Source: Desulfobacteraceae bacterium (GTDB lineage: Bacteria; Desulfobacterota; Desulfobacteria; Desulfobacterales; UBA5852). Taken from it: a DNA stretch of 64,000 nucleotides. The stretch lies in contig JABZFP010000018.1 in the NCBI GenBank assembly GCA_014237395.1, forward strand, positions 208,194 through 272,193, written 5' to 3'. Within the stretch, counting starts at the first letter, position 1; each line of letters starts with the position of its first letter. Both the position numbers and the translations under genes were made by a program. Below, one piece after another: positions 29,039 through 37,989 of this stretch. Below the pieces are notes generated by a model that saw nothing but the letters and a program-made list of their open reading frames with translations, was not told the origin of the DNA and did not search any database.

Positions 29039-29599
29039 TTATTCGGTGTGGTGACCAAGGTCGCCTGCGCGACCCCGGAAGATGAAAAAAAGTTCCGCCG
29101 TCAGAACGACGGCATAGAGCAGCATGCCGACCGCCAGTAGGATGTAGAAGGGGCCAAAGGGTATCCCCAGCGCCAAAGACGCCTCCCCGAAAGCAGCCGC
29201 ACTGCCGCTTGACAGCCAGAGCTGCCAGGAGAGGATCAGCAACATGGCGATGGCCGCAATGCGGGCCCCGGCCTCGGAAAAAGCGGCCAGACGCGGGCCC
29301 ATCCAGTGGCTGAAAAACTCGATCACGACCTGCCCGCCCGTGCGGGCGCTGTAGGCCACCGACAGCGCGATCATGGTCAGGAGCATCAATTTGCCCACAT
29401 CATGGGCGCCGTACAACGGAGCGTTAAACAGATACCGTAAGGTCACATCCACAACGGTCAGCCCCATCAGCCCAAGAAGCATGGCACCGCCCCCCCACAG
29501 GGCCACGTTGCGGACGGCCCGGTCGATAAGATCCATCGAAAAGGCCTGCATCCCCGATGGCGAATTAGCGTTTGAAGGCCTGGTAGATATCTCTGGCAT
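29039..29599 (-). CDS. dctQ: TRAP transporter small permease (DctQ)
   Basis: A 186-residue protein with four predicted helices (WGGGAMLLGLMGLTVVDV, then RYLFNAPLYGAHDVGKLMLL, a third, and PFYILLAVGMLLYAVVL). I keep the ATG at 29599 because GAGGG lies 5 bp before it; this overlaps dctP by 35 bp. ATGs at 29551 and 29536 are alternatives without overlap. It bridges the binding protein and the large permease. Confidence 0.85.
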   Translation of the reverse strand: MPEISTRPSNANSPSGMQAFSMDLIDRAVRNVALWGGGAMLLGLMGLTVVDVTLRYLFNAPLYGAHDVGKLMLLTMIALSVAYSARTGGQVVIEFFSHWMGPRLAAFSEAGARIAAIAMLLILSWQLWLSSGSAAAFGEASLALGIPFGPFYILLAVGMLLYAVVLTAELFFIFRGRAGDLGHHTE

Positions 29600-30587
29600 T
29601 GATGCCCTCTTTTTCCAGTTGATCCAGATGGGCGCTGATGGCCGTTTGGGCGGCTGCGTCGAACGCCTCCCGTTCCTGATCCGGGAGATCGATCACGGTG
29701 ATGCCGTTATCAGTGCGGGCCTTGGCCAGTGCGTCGACGTCTTTCCGACTCCAGAGGATGCTGGCCTTGATGCTGAAGTCACGTCCCGTCAGACGATTCA
29801 GAGCCGCCTGCTGGTCGGCGGGCAGTGCCTCCCAGCTGGCCTTGTTCATGATCAGGCCGACAATGGATGTGGGGCTGGGCACGTTGGCCGTCACGAACTG
29901 GGCCGGTTCGGCCAGGTTCCACGGCTGGTAAAGCGCGCTGGGCTGGATCAGGACGGCATCCACGACGCCTGAATTCAGGGCGTTGTAGGACTCGGTAATC
30001 GGCATAGCCACCGGCACGGCGCCCCAGCTTTGAATCAACTGGGACTCCACCGGCGAGCTGATGCGCACCTTCATGCCTTGCAGGTCGGGTATGACCCGCA
30101 CCGCATGGCTGCGGGTCATCAGAACCGTCGGCGACATGACCCAGATCCCCAGCACCTTGACCGCCTCGTACTCTTCCTTGAGGTAAGGATCGTAAGTGTC
30201 CCACAAGCGACGGGTGCCCTGTTCGGCGCTGAGGGTCACGCCCGGCTGGGTGGCAATCAACGAACGGGGAAATACCGCTGATGAATAGCTCTGAATGATG
30301 AAGGTGATATCGGCCACGCCGGTGACGGCCCGCTTGTACTGCTGAACCGGCCCTTTTCCCAGCGCGCCCGACGGGTAGATCTTGATGGTCAAAGCGCCCC
30401 CGGTGGCTTCGGACAGATCCTGGGCCAGGGGCAGAAAAACCTCCTGGTGCAGCGTGTGCACGGTGGGCATAAAATGGGCGAGCTTGAGTTCTGCAGCGGA
30501 AGCCGTCTTGGCCCCGGACATAAATGAAATCGCGCCCGCCATGAGTGCCAGCATCAATAAGCCGTGTGTTTTGATCCCGTTCTTCAT
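29565..30587 (-). CDS. dctP: TRAP transporter substrate-binding protein (DctP)
   Basis: A 340-residue periplasmic binding protein with a signal peptide (cleavage near KTASAAE). The mature start LKLAHFMPTVHTLHQEVF and the central LQGMKVRISSPVESQLIQSW match DctP proteins; the Arg in KVRIS is the usual carboxylate anchor. It starts 16 bp after the aromatic lyase gene, so it probably belongs to the same transcript. Import of an aromatic or other carboxylate linked to that pathway is an inference from position. Confidence 0.9.
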   Translation of the reverse strand: MKNGIKTHGLLMLALMAGAISFMSGAKTASAAELKLAHFMPTVHTLHQEVFLPLAQDLSEATGGALTIKIYPSGALGKGPVQQYKRAVTGVADITFIIQSYSSAVFPRSLIATQPGVTLSAEQGTRRLWDTYDPYLKEEYEAVKVLGIWVMSPTVLMTRSHAVRVIPDLQGMKVRISSPVESQLIQSWGAVPVAMPITESYNALNSGVVDAVLIQPSALYQPWNLAEPAQFVTANVPSPTSIVGLIMNKASWEALPADQQAALNRLTGRDFSIKASILWSRKDVDALAKARTDNGITVIDLPDQEREAFDAAAQTAISAHLDQLEKEGINARDIYQAFKR

Positions 30588-30603
30588 CTTGACCCTTCTT
30601 TCA

Positions 30604-32142
30604 TTATGGTTCAGAAATTACCGCGCCCTGATCGATCATCTCCGTCAAACCTTGCAGGTCCCCGTCCAGTCGTCGATCGAAAGTCAAAACCGGCGATTTC
30701 ATTCGAATCATCTCCAGGAATCGTTTCCCCTCGATCGACAGCAGCGTCTCATCACGCAGCGCGGCGGCATTGGACAGGGCGATCATCTGGGTGGCCAGCA
30801 CCTGCTGCACCAATGTTGTCACCTCGGCGGCATTGAGGGCGGCGTTGAGCCCCATGCTGACCTTGTCCTGGTTGTTTACCTCGGTGGGACGGGAAAGGAC
30901 GGTATCCGGGGCCGAACGCTGAACGGCCCTTGCCGCCAGGGCGCTGCAGGTCAATTGGAGGGCCTTGAGACCGCATCCCTCGTAGCCCACAAGGGTTTCG
31001 GGAAGCCCCACATTGAGGCGGGAATCCACCAGCAGGGCATACTGGCGGTCGATGAGATCGGCCACCGAAGCTGCGGCCGTTTTCAGCAGATCCATGGCCA
31101 GGGCGATGTGGCCGCCATAGAAATTGCCCGCGAAAATCGTGTCGCCCTGATCCGGATCCACAATGGGGTTGTCGTTAACGCTGTTCAGTTCGCGTTGCAG
31201 CACCTGGCGCATCCAGGATGATGCATCCCGGGCGGCCCCGATGACGTGGGGTGAGCAGCGAATGGAGTATGGATCCTGAATAATTCGGTCCGCTTCTTTG
31301 TGGCTGTCGATCATACGGCTCCCATGCAAAGCCTTACGAATCGCTGCTGCGGAAGCAATCTGGCCCGGGTGGTGCTTTAAAGTGTGGGCAGTGGGATGAA
31401 ACGCCTGGGAACGGCCGTATAGCACTTCGGCCGCCAGAGCACAGGCCTGTTCGCATGCCGCAAGGGTGCGATCGAAACGCGTGACCGTTATCGCCCCGAT
31501 GGCCGTCATCACCGCCGTACCGTTCATAATGGCCAGGGACTCTTTCGGAACGAAATCATGCACCGGCAGCCCGGCGCTTTTGAGCGCCTCGGCAGCGGGA
31601 AGCACTTCACCGTCGTAATACGCTTCGCGTTCGCCGCACAGCACCGCGGCCAGGTAGGACAGGGGCGTGAGATCACCGGAGGCCCCCACCGACCCCAGGG
31701 AGGGGATGACCGGAATCAAATCGTGGTTGAGCAGACGGCACAGCGCTTCCAGCAGGGCCGGTCGAACTGCGGAATACCCCTTGGCCAGACTGACCAGGCG
31801 GGCAAATACAATGGCACGCCCTTCCTGCCGACCGAAGGGCTCTCCCACACCACAACCATGCTGGCGGATAATCTGGTAGGCGAACTCCTGCGAGTGCTCC
31901 GGCCCGACCGAACGGCCCGAACTGTAGCCCACACTGGTGGAGACACCGTAAATGCGTTTCCCGTCCGAGAGGGAGTCTTCCAGGATACGCCGACCCCGGC
32001 TCAGTTTGGCCAGCCAGTCCGGATCGGAAGAAATCCTGACCCGTTGGCCTTGCATCGCAACCGCAATCAATTGTTCGAGGGATACCTCGGCGTCATCAAT
32101 GCTGATGTCAGAAAGAGACGAATGCTTCTTTTGGGTCGGCAT
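30604..32142 (-). CDS. MIO-type aromatic amino acid ammonia-lyase (HAL/PAL/TAL family)
   Basis: A 512-residue lyase that forms its own MIO cofactor from Ala154-Ser155-Gly156 in GSVGASGDLTPLSYL. It releases ammonia from an aromatic amino acid. Other family motifs are RIYGVSTSVG (active-site Tyr65), QDPYSIRCSPHVIG, NSVNDNPI and GNFYGGHIALAMD. Near the C-terminus it has NNQDKVSMG, which looks like the NQD of Phe/Tyr lyases rather than the Glu-containing motif of histidine lyase. A cinnamate- or coumarate-forming activity therefore seems more likely than histidine breakdown. I chose the ATG at 32142; the open frame reaches 32235 but would run into the upstream gene. The other hut genes are absent. 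The neighbours are polyketide-type enzymes. Confidence 0.85.
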   Translation of the reverse strand: MPTQKKHSSLSDISIDDAEVSLEQLIAVAMQGQRVRISSDPDWLAKLSRGRRILEDSLSDGKRIYGVSTSVGYSSGRSVGPEHSQEFAYQIIRQHGCGVGEPFGRQEGRAIVFARLVSLAKGYSAVRPALLEALCRLLNHDLIPVIPSLGSVGASGDLTPLSYLAAVLCGEREAYYDGEVLPAAEALKSAGLPVHDFVPKESLAIMNGTAVMTAIGAITVTRFDRTLAACEQACALAAEVLYGRSQAFHPTAHTLKHHPGQIASAAAIRKALHGSRMIDSHKEADRIIQDPYSIRCSPHVIGAARDASSWMRQVLQRELNSVNDNPIVDPDQGDTIFAGNFYGGHIALAMDLLKTAAASVADLIDRQYALLVDSRLNVGLPETLVGYEGCGLKALQLTCSALAARAVQRSAPDTVLSRPTEVNNQDKVSMGLNAALNAAEVTTLVQQVLATQMIALSNAAALRDETLLSIEGKRFLEMIRMKSPVLTFDRRLDGDLQGLTEMIDQGAVISEP

Positions 32143-32179
32143 GAATCGATCCAATCCGGTCAATTTTTCAGATAGGCTG

Positions 32180-33007
32180 TCACGCGGTTTGGCCCTTCGG
32201 GCCCAATCCCACGGGGCACGCCGCCAGACAGTCAAAACACCCCGCGATGGTTCCTACCCCTTGCACCAGGGACTGATGGAGACGCGCAAAATCGAAATCC
32301 TCGATCCGCTGGCGCCGCGATTCCAGATCCGGAAGTGCCATAAGGCTGTTGATGTAGTCTTGCAGCACCATGAAGCCTTGGGGATTGGCCCTGGGAATGC
32401 ACAACCGTTTTTTAATGGTTCGGCGCCCCCGGATGATCGCACCGGTGGGGCAGGCTTTGACACATTCACCGGGGCACTGGTCGCAGGGACTGAAATCCAG
32501 CTTGGAATCCGGTTCGAGTTCCGCGTCGGTCAAAATGGTGTTGAAAAAAACCCGCGGGCCGAATTGCGGCGTCACGATATAGGTTGCCACACCAATGGTG
32601 CCAAGGCCGGCCTCGGCAGCCACATGCCGATGGGAAAGTTCTCCATAAAGCCCCATATTGTTCCATTTCGGATCCACCATCGTCCCGTTGGAGAGGGGCA
32701 GCGCCCGAAAGCCATGCTGTTCCACAAAATGGCCGATCTCCATGGCGCAATTGTTGAGGAGTTCATTGGTGCGCCAGGCGACCCAACGGGCGTTTTGCAC
32801 CATGTCGCCGGTCCCCACCGCCACGGCGCCGGTAAGGAGACGTCTGCCAATCGAAATGGCGGTTTTGGCCTCCGGCCAAAGGCGCGTGGGGGTATACCGG
32901 GTCGGTGTTACCGCATCGAGGTGCCGCGTCGACACAAACCCGATGAGATCGGCGCCCTGCTGGCGGGCGTATTCACTGATGTCGCTTTTGAGGCGATGGT
33001 TGAGCAT
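32180..33007 (-). CDS. QueG-like double [4Fe-4S] reductase-type protein
   Basis: A 275-residue protein resembling the iron-sulfur half of epoxyqueuosine reductase QueG. The first cluster motif is Cys175-x2-Cys178-x3-Cys182-x3-Cys186 (CDQCPGECVKACP), the second Cys257-x2-Cys260-x3-Cys264 (CFDCLAACP), with Cys203 as a possible extra ligand. It is shorter than true QueG (~350-380) and sits inside the ketosynthase/lyase operon, starting 1 bp after the ligase stop. A tRNA-modifying role is therefore doubtful. An electron-transfer or reductive step in the pathway is possible; the exact reaction is unknown. Confidence 0.7.
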   Translation of the reverse strand: MLNHRLKSDISEYARQQGADLIGFVSTRHLDAVTPTRYTPTRLWPEAKTAISIGRRLLTGAVAVGTGDMVQNARWVAWRTNELLNNCAMEIGHFVEQHGFRALPLSNGTMVDPKWNNMGLYGELSHRHVAAEAGLGTIGVATYIVTPQFGPRVFFNTILTDAELEPDSKLDFSPCDQCPGECVKACPTGAIIRGRRTIKKRLCIPRANPQGFMVLQDYINSLMALPDLESRRQRIEDFDFARLHQSLVQGVGTIAGCFDCLAACPVGLGPKGQTA

Positions 33008-33008
33008 G

Positions 33009-34532
33009 TCACCGGCCTTCGAAGGTTTTCTTCAATTCTTCTTTGAGAATTTTGCCCGCCTTGTTGCGCGGAAAAGTCTCAACCGAAATTATTTTTCGAG
33101 GACGCTTGAACGTCGCGATTTTGCCATCCAGGAAGCGAAGCAGTTCATCTTCTCCCGGAACACCCCCATCTTCAAAACGAACAAAGGCGGCCGCCACCTC
33201 GCCACGTTTCGCATCCGGCATCCCCACCACGGCAGCTTCGGCCACCTGGGGATGCTGCTCAATGGCCCGTTCCACCTCGGCGGCGTAAATATTTTCGCCC
33301 GCACAGATAATCAAGTCGTTTTTGCGTCCCACGAGATAGAGAAAGCCGTCGGCATCACGCCGCCCCAGATCACCTGTATGAAACCAACCGCCATGCATGG
33401 CGGCCGCTGTCGCCTCCGGTTTGCGCCAGTATCCCTGAAAAACCGTCGGGCCCTTTACGACGAGTTCACCGGTCGCACCCGGGGCCGCCTCCCGGCCGTC
33501 ATCGGTCAAAATGGTCAGTCGGGTGTGAAAGACCTCTTTTCCGATGGATCCGGCCTTGCGCTCGGCATCCGCGAGATCCAGCGCCGTGATGCGAAGGGTT
33601 TCAGTCATGCCGTACCCTTGGGCAAATTGGACCTTTTTCTCCTGCTGGTAGCGACGGATCAGCGGCACCGGCATGGGCGCCCCGCCCGCCATAAAAAAGT
33701 GGACCGCATTGAAATCGGCCGACGGCCAGCGCGCTGCCTTGGTCATCATTTCGTACATGACCGGCACGGCAAACATGAAGGAAATCTTCTCCTGCATGAT
33801 GCAGGTGATGATATCCGATGGGTTGTCGAAGCTTTTGAGAACCAGGGCGCCGCCGGCATAGACCACCGGTGTGACCGAAGCAGCCAGGGCGCCGATATGG
33901 AAAAGGGGGGCCACCACCAGCGATTTGCAGGTGTCATCCAGATGATAGCTGTGCAGGGAATGAATCGCGCCGAAAAGAAAATTGCCATGGGACAGCACGG
34001 CCCCTTTGGGAACGCCCGTCGTGCCCGATGTGTACATGATTAACAGGGGGGTATCCAGGTCCCACGCCTCATCGCTGGCAGGCACCGTCGAGGGGCGATC
34101 CATGGTGACGTCCTGCAACCTGCTGTCATCGCAAGATGCCGCTGTGCCGTGGATCAGATAGTGAACGTCGGCCCCCAGAAGCGTTTTCAGATGCGCCACT
34201 TTGGCGAGGGTATCCGACGAATAAACCAGCAGGCGGGGGGCGCAGTCCTCGACGATATGCGCCAGTTCAGGCAGGGCCAGGCTGGTATTCAACGGGACAA
34301 TGACCGCCCCCAATTTGGCACAGGCAAAGAATATTTCCAGAAAGGCGCTGGAATTGGCCATCAACATGGCGACCCGCGTCTCTTTCCCCACACCGAGTTC
34401 CGCCAGGGCATGCGCCGTCCGGTTGACGCGCGCGTCAAACTGCTGATTGTCCCATTCCTGGCCGTCTTCCTTTAAGAATGGCCGTTCCGGATACAGCAGG
34501 GCCCGCTTGCCCACCCAATTCCCGACATTCAT
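33009..34532 (-). CDS. AMP-dependent acyl/aryl-CoA (or ACP) ligase
   Basis: A 507-residue adenylate-forming ligase. The ATP loop MYTSGTTGVPKGAV, the YGMTETLR motif, HTGDLGRRDADGFL, and the C-terminal NKAGKILKEEL Lys are all present. I placed the start at the ATG that overlaps the preceding stop (ATGA, 34529-34532); the frame continues much further upstream but there overlaps the ketosynthase gene. In this operon it would activate the aromatic acid made by the lyase, loading it on CoA or a carrier protein. In aryl polyene clusters the equivalent enzyme loads the aryl starter. Confidence 0.83.
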   Translation of the reverse strand: MNVGNWVGKRALLYPERPFLKEDGQEWDNQQFDARVNRTAHALAELGVGKETRVAMLMANSSAFLEIFFACAKLGAVIVPLNTSLALPELAHIVEDCAPRLLVYSSDTLAKVAHLKTLLGADVHYLIHGTAASCDDSRLQDVTMDRPSTVPASDEAWDLDTPLLIMYTSGTTGVPKGAVLSHGNFLFGAIHSLHSYHLDDTCKSLVVAPLFHIGALAASVTPVVYAGGALVLKSFDNPSDIITCIMQEKISFMFAVPVMYEMMTKAARWPSADFNAVHFFMAGGAPMPVPLIRRYQQEKKVQFAQGYGMTETLRITALDLADAERKAGSIGKEVFHTRLTILTDDGREAAPGATGELVVKGPTVFQGYWRKPEATAAAMHGGWFHTGDLGRRDADGFLYLVGRKNDLIICAGENIYAAEVERAIEQHPQVAEAAVVGMPDAKRGEVAAAFVRFEDGGVPGEDELLRFLDGKIATFKRPRKIISVETFPRNKAGKILKEELKKTFEGR

Positions 34533-35782
34533 CGCGTCGCTCCATGCCAATCGGTTGATCCGTCCACGCTTCTCATGAGTAAAGAGGCAAACGTGCCGCC
34601 GGATGAAAAGCCATTCAGCAGGGCGCAGGCCACCGGCATATCGATCGCGTGCGCCTTGACAAAATTCAACGGCTGTAGCGGCGTGGTCAATCCCAAGGTC
34701 GGGGGAAGGATACGTTCTTGGATGGACAGGGCCGCGGCTGCCGCCCGGATGCCGCCGGATGAAAAGCTTTCCCCCACGGCCCCCTTGATGGAGGATATCC
34801 TGGGCTTTGTTTCTTGCCCGGCGAACAAGCGCGATAGCGCGGTCGCTTCCAACCGGTCCAGATTTCTCCCCCCGTTGGCGGAAGCCGACACATAGTCCAC
34901 CTGGTCCGGCAGAATGCCTGCTGCCCCGAGCGCACGCTGGATCGCCAGTGCGGGTCCTTGCGGATCCTCGGGCCAGTCGGTGGGCGGCGCCGGAGAAGAG
35001 CTGAGCCCCCAGCCCCCGATTTCGCAATACGGTGTGGCGCCGCGTTCCAGGGCATGCGCCATTGACTCCAGACAAAGCACCCCGGCGCCCTCCCCGACCA
35101 CCGGACCATTACGTTGGATATCAAACGGGCGTGCGCCCTCTTCGCTTCCGTCCACGGGCGACAGTGCTTTAAAATGCGTCAGGATTTCGAAGAAAAAAGC
35201 TGAAAAAATATCCGCACCGCCCGCCAACAGGACATCCGCCCGGCCGTTCTGGATTTCGGCGGCGGCGTAGGCGATCGCGGTTTCAGCCGAAGCCTCATGG
35301 TGATTGACGGTGGAATTGATGCCGCGGAAGCCCAATTCGATAGAGGCATGTCCGGCGGGCGCATTCATGACGGTATTGGGCACCAGAATCGGGCTGACGA
35401 GATTGGGCCCCTCGGTGAACAGCGTTCCCATGAACTGAGCGGCGACATCGGTGCTCCCGTAGGCCACCCCCAGAATAATACCAATCCGGTCCCGATTGGC
35501 CGCCGTGATGGCGAGCCCGGCATCGTCCAGCGCCATGCGGGCGGAAGCCGTGGCCATGAGGGAGAGGCGGTCCATGCGGCGCCGGTTTTTAATCGAAATA
35601 AAGTCTTTCGGATTGAAATCGCTTACGCTCGCCCCCAGCCGCGACGGAAACCGGGCGGTATCAAAAGCGGTGATGGGGCCAATACCGGAGCGGCCCGCGA
35701 AAAGGTTGGCGGCAAAGTCCTCTTTTCCGGTGCCGAGGGGCGTTACCATGCCGAGACCTGAAACCACCACGCGATTCGTCAT
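34529..35782 (-). CDS. ketosynthase-fold chain-length-factor-like protein
   Basis: A 417-residue thiolase-fold protein of the KAS I/II family that has lost all three catalytic residues. Aligned on the conserved TAI.YA segment, the active-site Cys is Glu163 (NHHEASAETAI). The first His is Ser301 (YVSASANGG) and the second His is Glu338 (IKGAVGESF). Loss of the Cys is the hallmark of chain-length factors, which pair with an active ketosynthase. It overlaps that ketosynthase by 4 bp and the ligase gene by 4 bp. I infer a KS-CLF heterodimer as in type II polyketide and aryl polyene systems. Confidence 0.82.
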   Translation of the reverse strand: MTNRVVVSGLGMVTPLGTGKEDFAANLFAGRSGIGPITAFDTARFPSRLGASVSDFNPKDFISIKNRRRMDRLSLMATASARMALDDAGLAITAANRDRIGIILGVAYGSTDVAAQFMGTLFTEGPNLVSPILVPNTVMNAPAGHASIELGFRGINSTVNHHEASAETAIAYAAAEIQNGRADVLLAGGADIFSAFFFEILTHFKALSPVDGSEEGARPFDIQRNGPVVGEGAGVLCLESMAHALERGATPYCEIGGWGLSSSPAPPTDWPEDPQGPALAIQRALGAAGILPDQVDYVSASANGGRNLDRLEATALSRLFAGQETKPRISSIKGAVGESFSSGGIRAAAAALSIQERILPPTLGLTTPLQPLNFVKAHAIDMPVACALLNGFSSGGTFASLLMRSVDGSTDWHGATR

Positions 35783-37023
35783 GGGACAATCCCCTCCGCC
35801 GTATAGCGGCCCAGGACCAGGGACGTATTATTGCCGCCGAAGGCAAAGGAATTGGATAAAACGACATTGAGTGTGACAGCACGCGCACCTTCGGTCACGA
35901 AATCAAGATCGCATTCGGGATCCGGCACGTCCCGGTGAATTGTCGGCGGAATAAATCCCCGGGCGATGGCCAGCACCGACGCCACCGCTTCGATGGCCCC
36001 GGCCGCCCCGAGGGTGTGGCCGATCATGGACTTCGTGGAACTCACCGGGATGTGATAGGCTCTGTCGCCAAAAACGCGCTTGATCCCGATGGTTTCCATG
36101 CGGTCATTGGCGGGGGTGGCCGTGCCGTGGGCATTGATGTAGTCGACGGAAGACGCGGCGACACCGGCATCCGCCAGGGCCATTTGCATGCAGCGCACGG
36201 CTCCGGAAGCCTCCGGGTCGGGTGCGGTCATGTGGTTGGCGTCGCAGCTCACACCATATCCCAAAACCTCACCATATATAGTGGCGCCCCTTTCCAGGGC
36301 ATGCGGCAGGGACTCCAGAATCAGCATGCCGGCCCCTTCACCCAGGGACATGCCCTGGCGGTTTCGATCGAAGGGCTTGCAGTATTCCGGATCCACGGCT
36401 TTCAGGGAATTGAAAGCCGCATAGGTTGTGCGGGCCAAGGGTTCGGTCCCACCCGCAATCATGGCCGTAGCCACCCCGTCCCGGATCAGGTCGCGGGCGT
36501 AGCCGATGGCCGTGGCACCGGATGAACACGCGGTCATAAATGTTGTTTTGGGCCCCCAGAGCTGCAGCTTCGATACCATGTGATCGGCCGACGAGGCACC
36601 GCAGAACGCTGAGAAGTCTGAAAAGCGAACCGTGTCGGCGTGCCCGCTAAGATAGCGCTGGTAGGCCGCCTCGCCTTCCAGCATGCCTCCGGCTCCCCCG
36701 CCGATGGCCACGCCGGTATCCTCCCGCAGACCGTCCGGCAGCGGAAGCAGACCGGCATCCTGCAGCGCCTCCAGAGTTGCCACCATCGCCATGGCATCCG
36801 CCCGGGACATGCGTTTGCCATAATATACCGGGGGTATCCGTTCCTGCGGCGCAAACGCCCGGACTTCGCCACCGGTCCGCGTACGAAACCCGGCCGTATC
36901 GAAAACCTTGAGGGGACCGATACCGCACCGGCCCTGTTTCAGGGCGGCCGCAAATGCGTCCGCATTGGGCGCAATGGCGTTGATCGTTCCCATCCCCGTA
37001 ATGACCACCCGCACGTTTTGCAT
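35779..37023 (-). CDS. beta-ketoacyl-ACP synthase (KS-alpha type)
   Basis: A 414-residue condensing enzyme with an intact triad: Cys166 (TACSSG), His299 (INAHGTATP) and His336 (KSMIGHTLGAAG). It extends an acyl chain by decarboxylative condensation with malonyl-ACP. The start at 37023 gives the usual N-terminus VRVVITGMGTINAIAP; the frame extends to 37122 without support. It leads the minus-strand operon and overlaps the chain-length-factor-like gene by ATGA. No acyl carrier protein gene was found in the window. Confidence 0.87.
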   Translation of the reverse strand: MQNVRVVITGMGTINAIAPNADAFAAALKQGRCGIGPLKVFDTAGFRTRTGGEVRAFAPQERIPPVYYGKRMSRADAMAMVATLEALQDAGLLPLPDGLREDTGVAIGGGAGGMLEGEAAYQRYLSGHADTVRFSDFSAFCGASSADHMVSKLQLWGPKTTFMTACSSGATAIGYARDLIRDGVATAMIAGGTEPLARTTYAAFNSLKAVDPEYCKPFDRNRQGMSLGEGAGMLILESLPHALERGATIYGEVLGYGVSCDANHMTAPDPEASGAVRCMQMALADAGVAASSVDYINAHGTATPANDRMETIGIKRVFGDRAYHIPVSSTKSMIGHTLGAAGAIEAVASVLAIARGFIPPTIHRDVPDPECDLDFVTEGARAVTLNVVLSNSFAFGGNNTSLVLGRYTAEGIVP

Positions 37024-37404
37024 CGATCTCAGAAACCTTCGAAGGGCTGTTTTCGATTCTTGGACAAAAAACCCACAACCATCGATAAAACACTTAAACG
37101 CTATAACAAAATCGTGATGCACACGAATGTCCGCATGGAACTAACAATTGGGCCTGTCGGTGTCAAGGCGATAACCGGTCTCTGCAAAACCTTCTACCCC
37201 CGGCGGCCATGCCGTCCTGATCATTATGGTTGCGCCAGGTTATCATTGACAGTTTTCTTAAATAAGAAGATGCTGGTGACCATGTCGTCAGAAGCCATAT
37301 TCGGCGTTGCAGCCTATATCAAAAATCAATCCACGACCTGATCTTTGATGTTTCTCAAAACAGCTTGAACGCTCATCCACACAATGCGAATATGAATGTG
37401 ATCT
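37024..37404. other. 381-bp divergent intergenic region
   Basis: Separates the ketosynthase operon (minus) from the dehydratase gene (plus). It holds TTGACA at 37244-37249 without a good -10 box. At 37293-37311 ATATTCGGCGTTGCAGC resembles one inner segment of the 123-bp repeat family, but no partner arm is present. No gene is seen. Confidence 0.35.
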
Positions 37405-37827
37405 ATGCTTAACCTCGATATCGACACCCTCGTCCCCCAGCGGCGGCCCATGCGGCTGATCGATGAGATAATTGCCATTACGGGCCAGACGGCCACGACC
37501 GTCGCCACGGTGGCGCCATCCTGGCCGACCGTTGCCAACGGTGCGGCCCAGGTCGTGGTATTGATCGAACTCGTGGCCCAGACCGCGGCCGCCATCGGCG
37601 GCTATAACGCCATGATGGATCCAACGGACGGCCACGCCAAAAAAGGCATGTTGGTGGGCATCAAGCAGGCCACCTTTGCGATCGATACGATTCCCCTCGA
37701 TACCCAAATTACCACATGGGCCGAAACGCGCGTTTTGCTGGAAAATTTCAAAGAAATCACGGGCGTCGTCAAAATCGGAGACCGCATTATCGGTGAAATG
37801 ACCCTGCAGGGCGTCCAGTCCGAGTGA
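37405..37827 (+). CDS. hotdog-fold 3-hydroxyacyl-ACP dehydratase-like protein (ApeP/FabZ type)
   Basis: A 140-residue hotdog protein. The N-terminal LVPQRRPMRLIDEI aligns with the FabZ/ApeP PHRxPxxLIDxV motif, but the usual catalytic His is Gln12. The likely catalytic Glu is Glu55 in VLIELVAQTAAAIGGY, which is typical of the aryl-polyene dehydratase branch. It is divergent from the ketosynthase/CLF operon, and I infer it removes water from the 3-hydroxyacyl intermediate of that pathway. The missing His could mean altered or lost activity. The ribosome site is weak. Confidence 0.75.
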   Translation: MLNLDIDTLVPQRRPMRLIDEIIAITGQTATTVATVAPSWPTVANGAAQVVVLIELVAQTAAAIGGYNAMMDPTDGHAKKGMLVGIKQATFAIDTIPLDTQITTWAETRVLLENFKEITGVVKIGDRIIGEMTLQGVQSE

Positions 37828-37989
37828 ACCGCAACACCTACCAGCCCCATGACCGTCACAGGCGTGCGAAAATAATGACACCCCGGCGTCAACTATTCTG
37901 ACAATGCCCCCCGCTGGATGCAACATCGAAAATAGCCATATCATTATAAGTCATTGTTTTAATATATTATTTTCAGATTAAACAAAATA

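Noticed and set aside
27825..29054. 409-residue open frame opposite dctM
   Set aside because: Gln/His/Gly-rich antisense of membrane-helix codons; no membrane or domain pattern.
37293..37311. Fragment resembling the inner part of the 123-bp repeats
   Set aside because: Only one ~17-bp segment matches and no pairing arm exists nearby.
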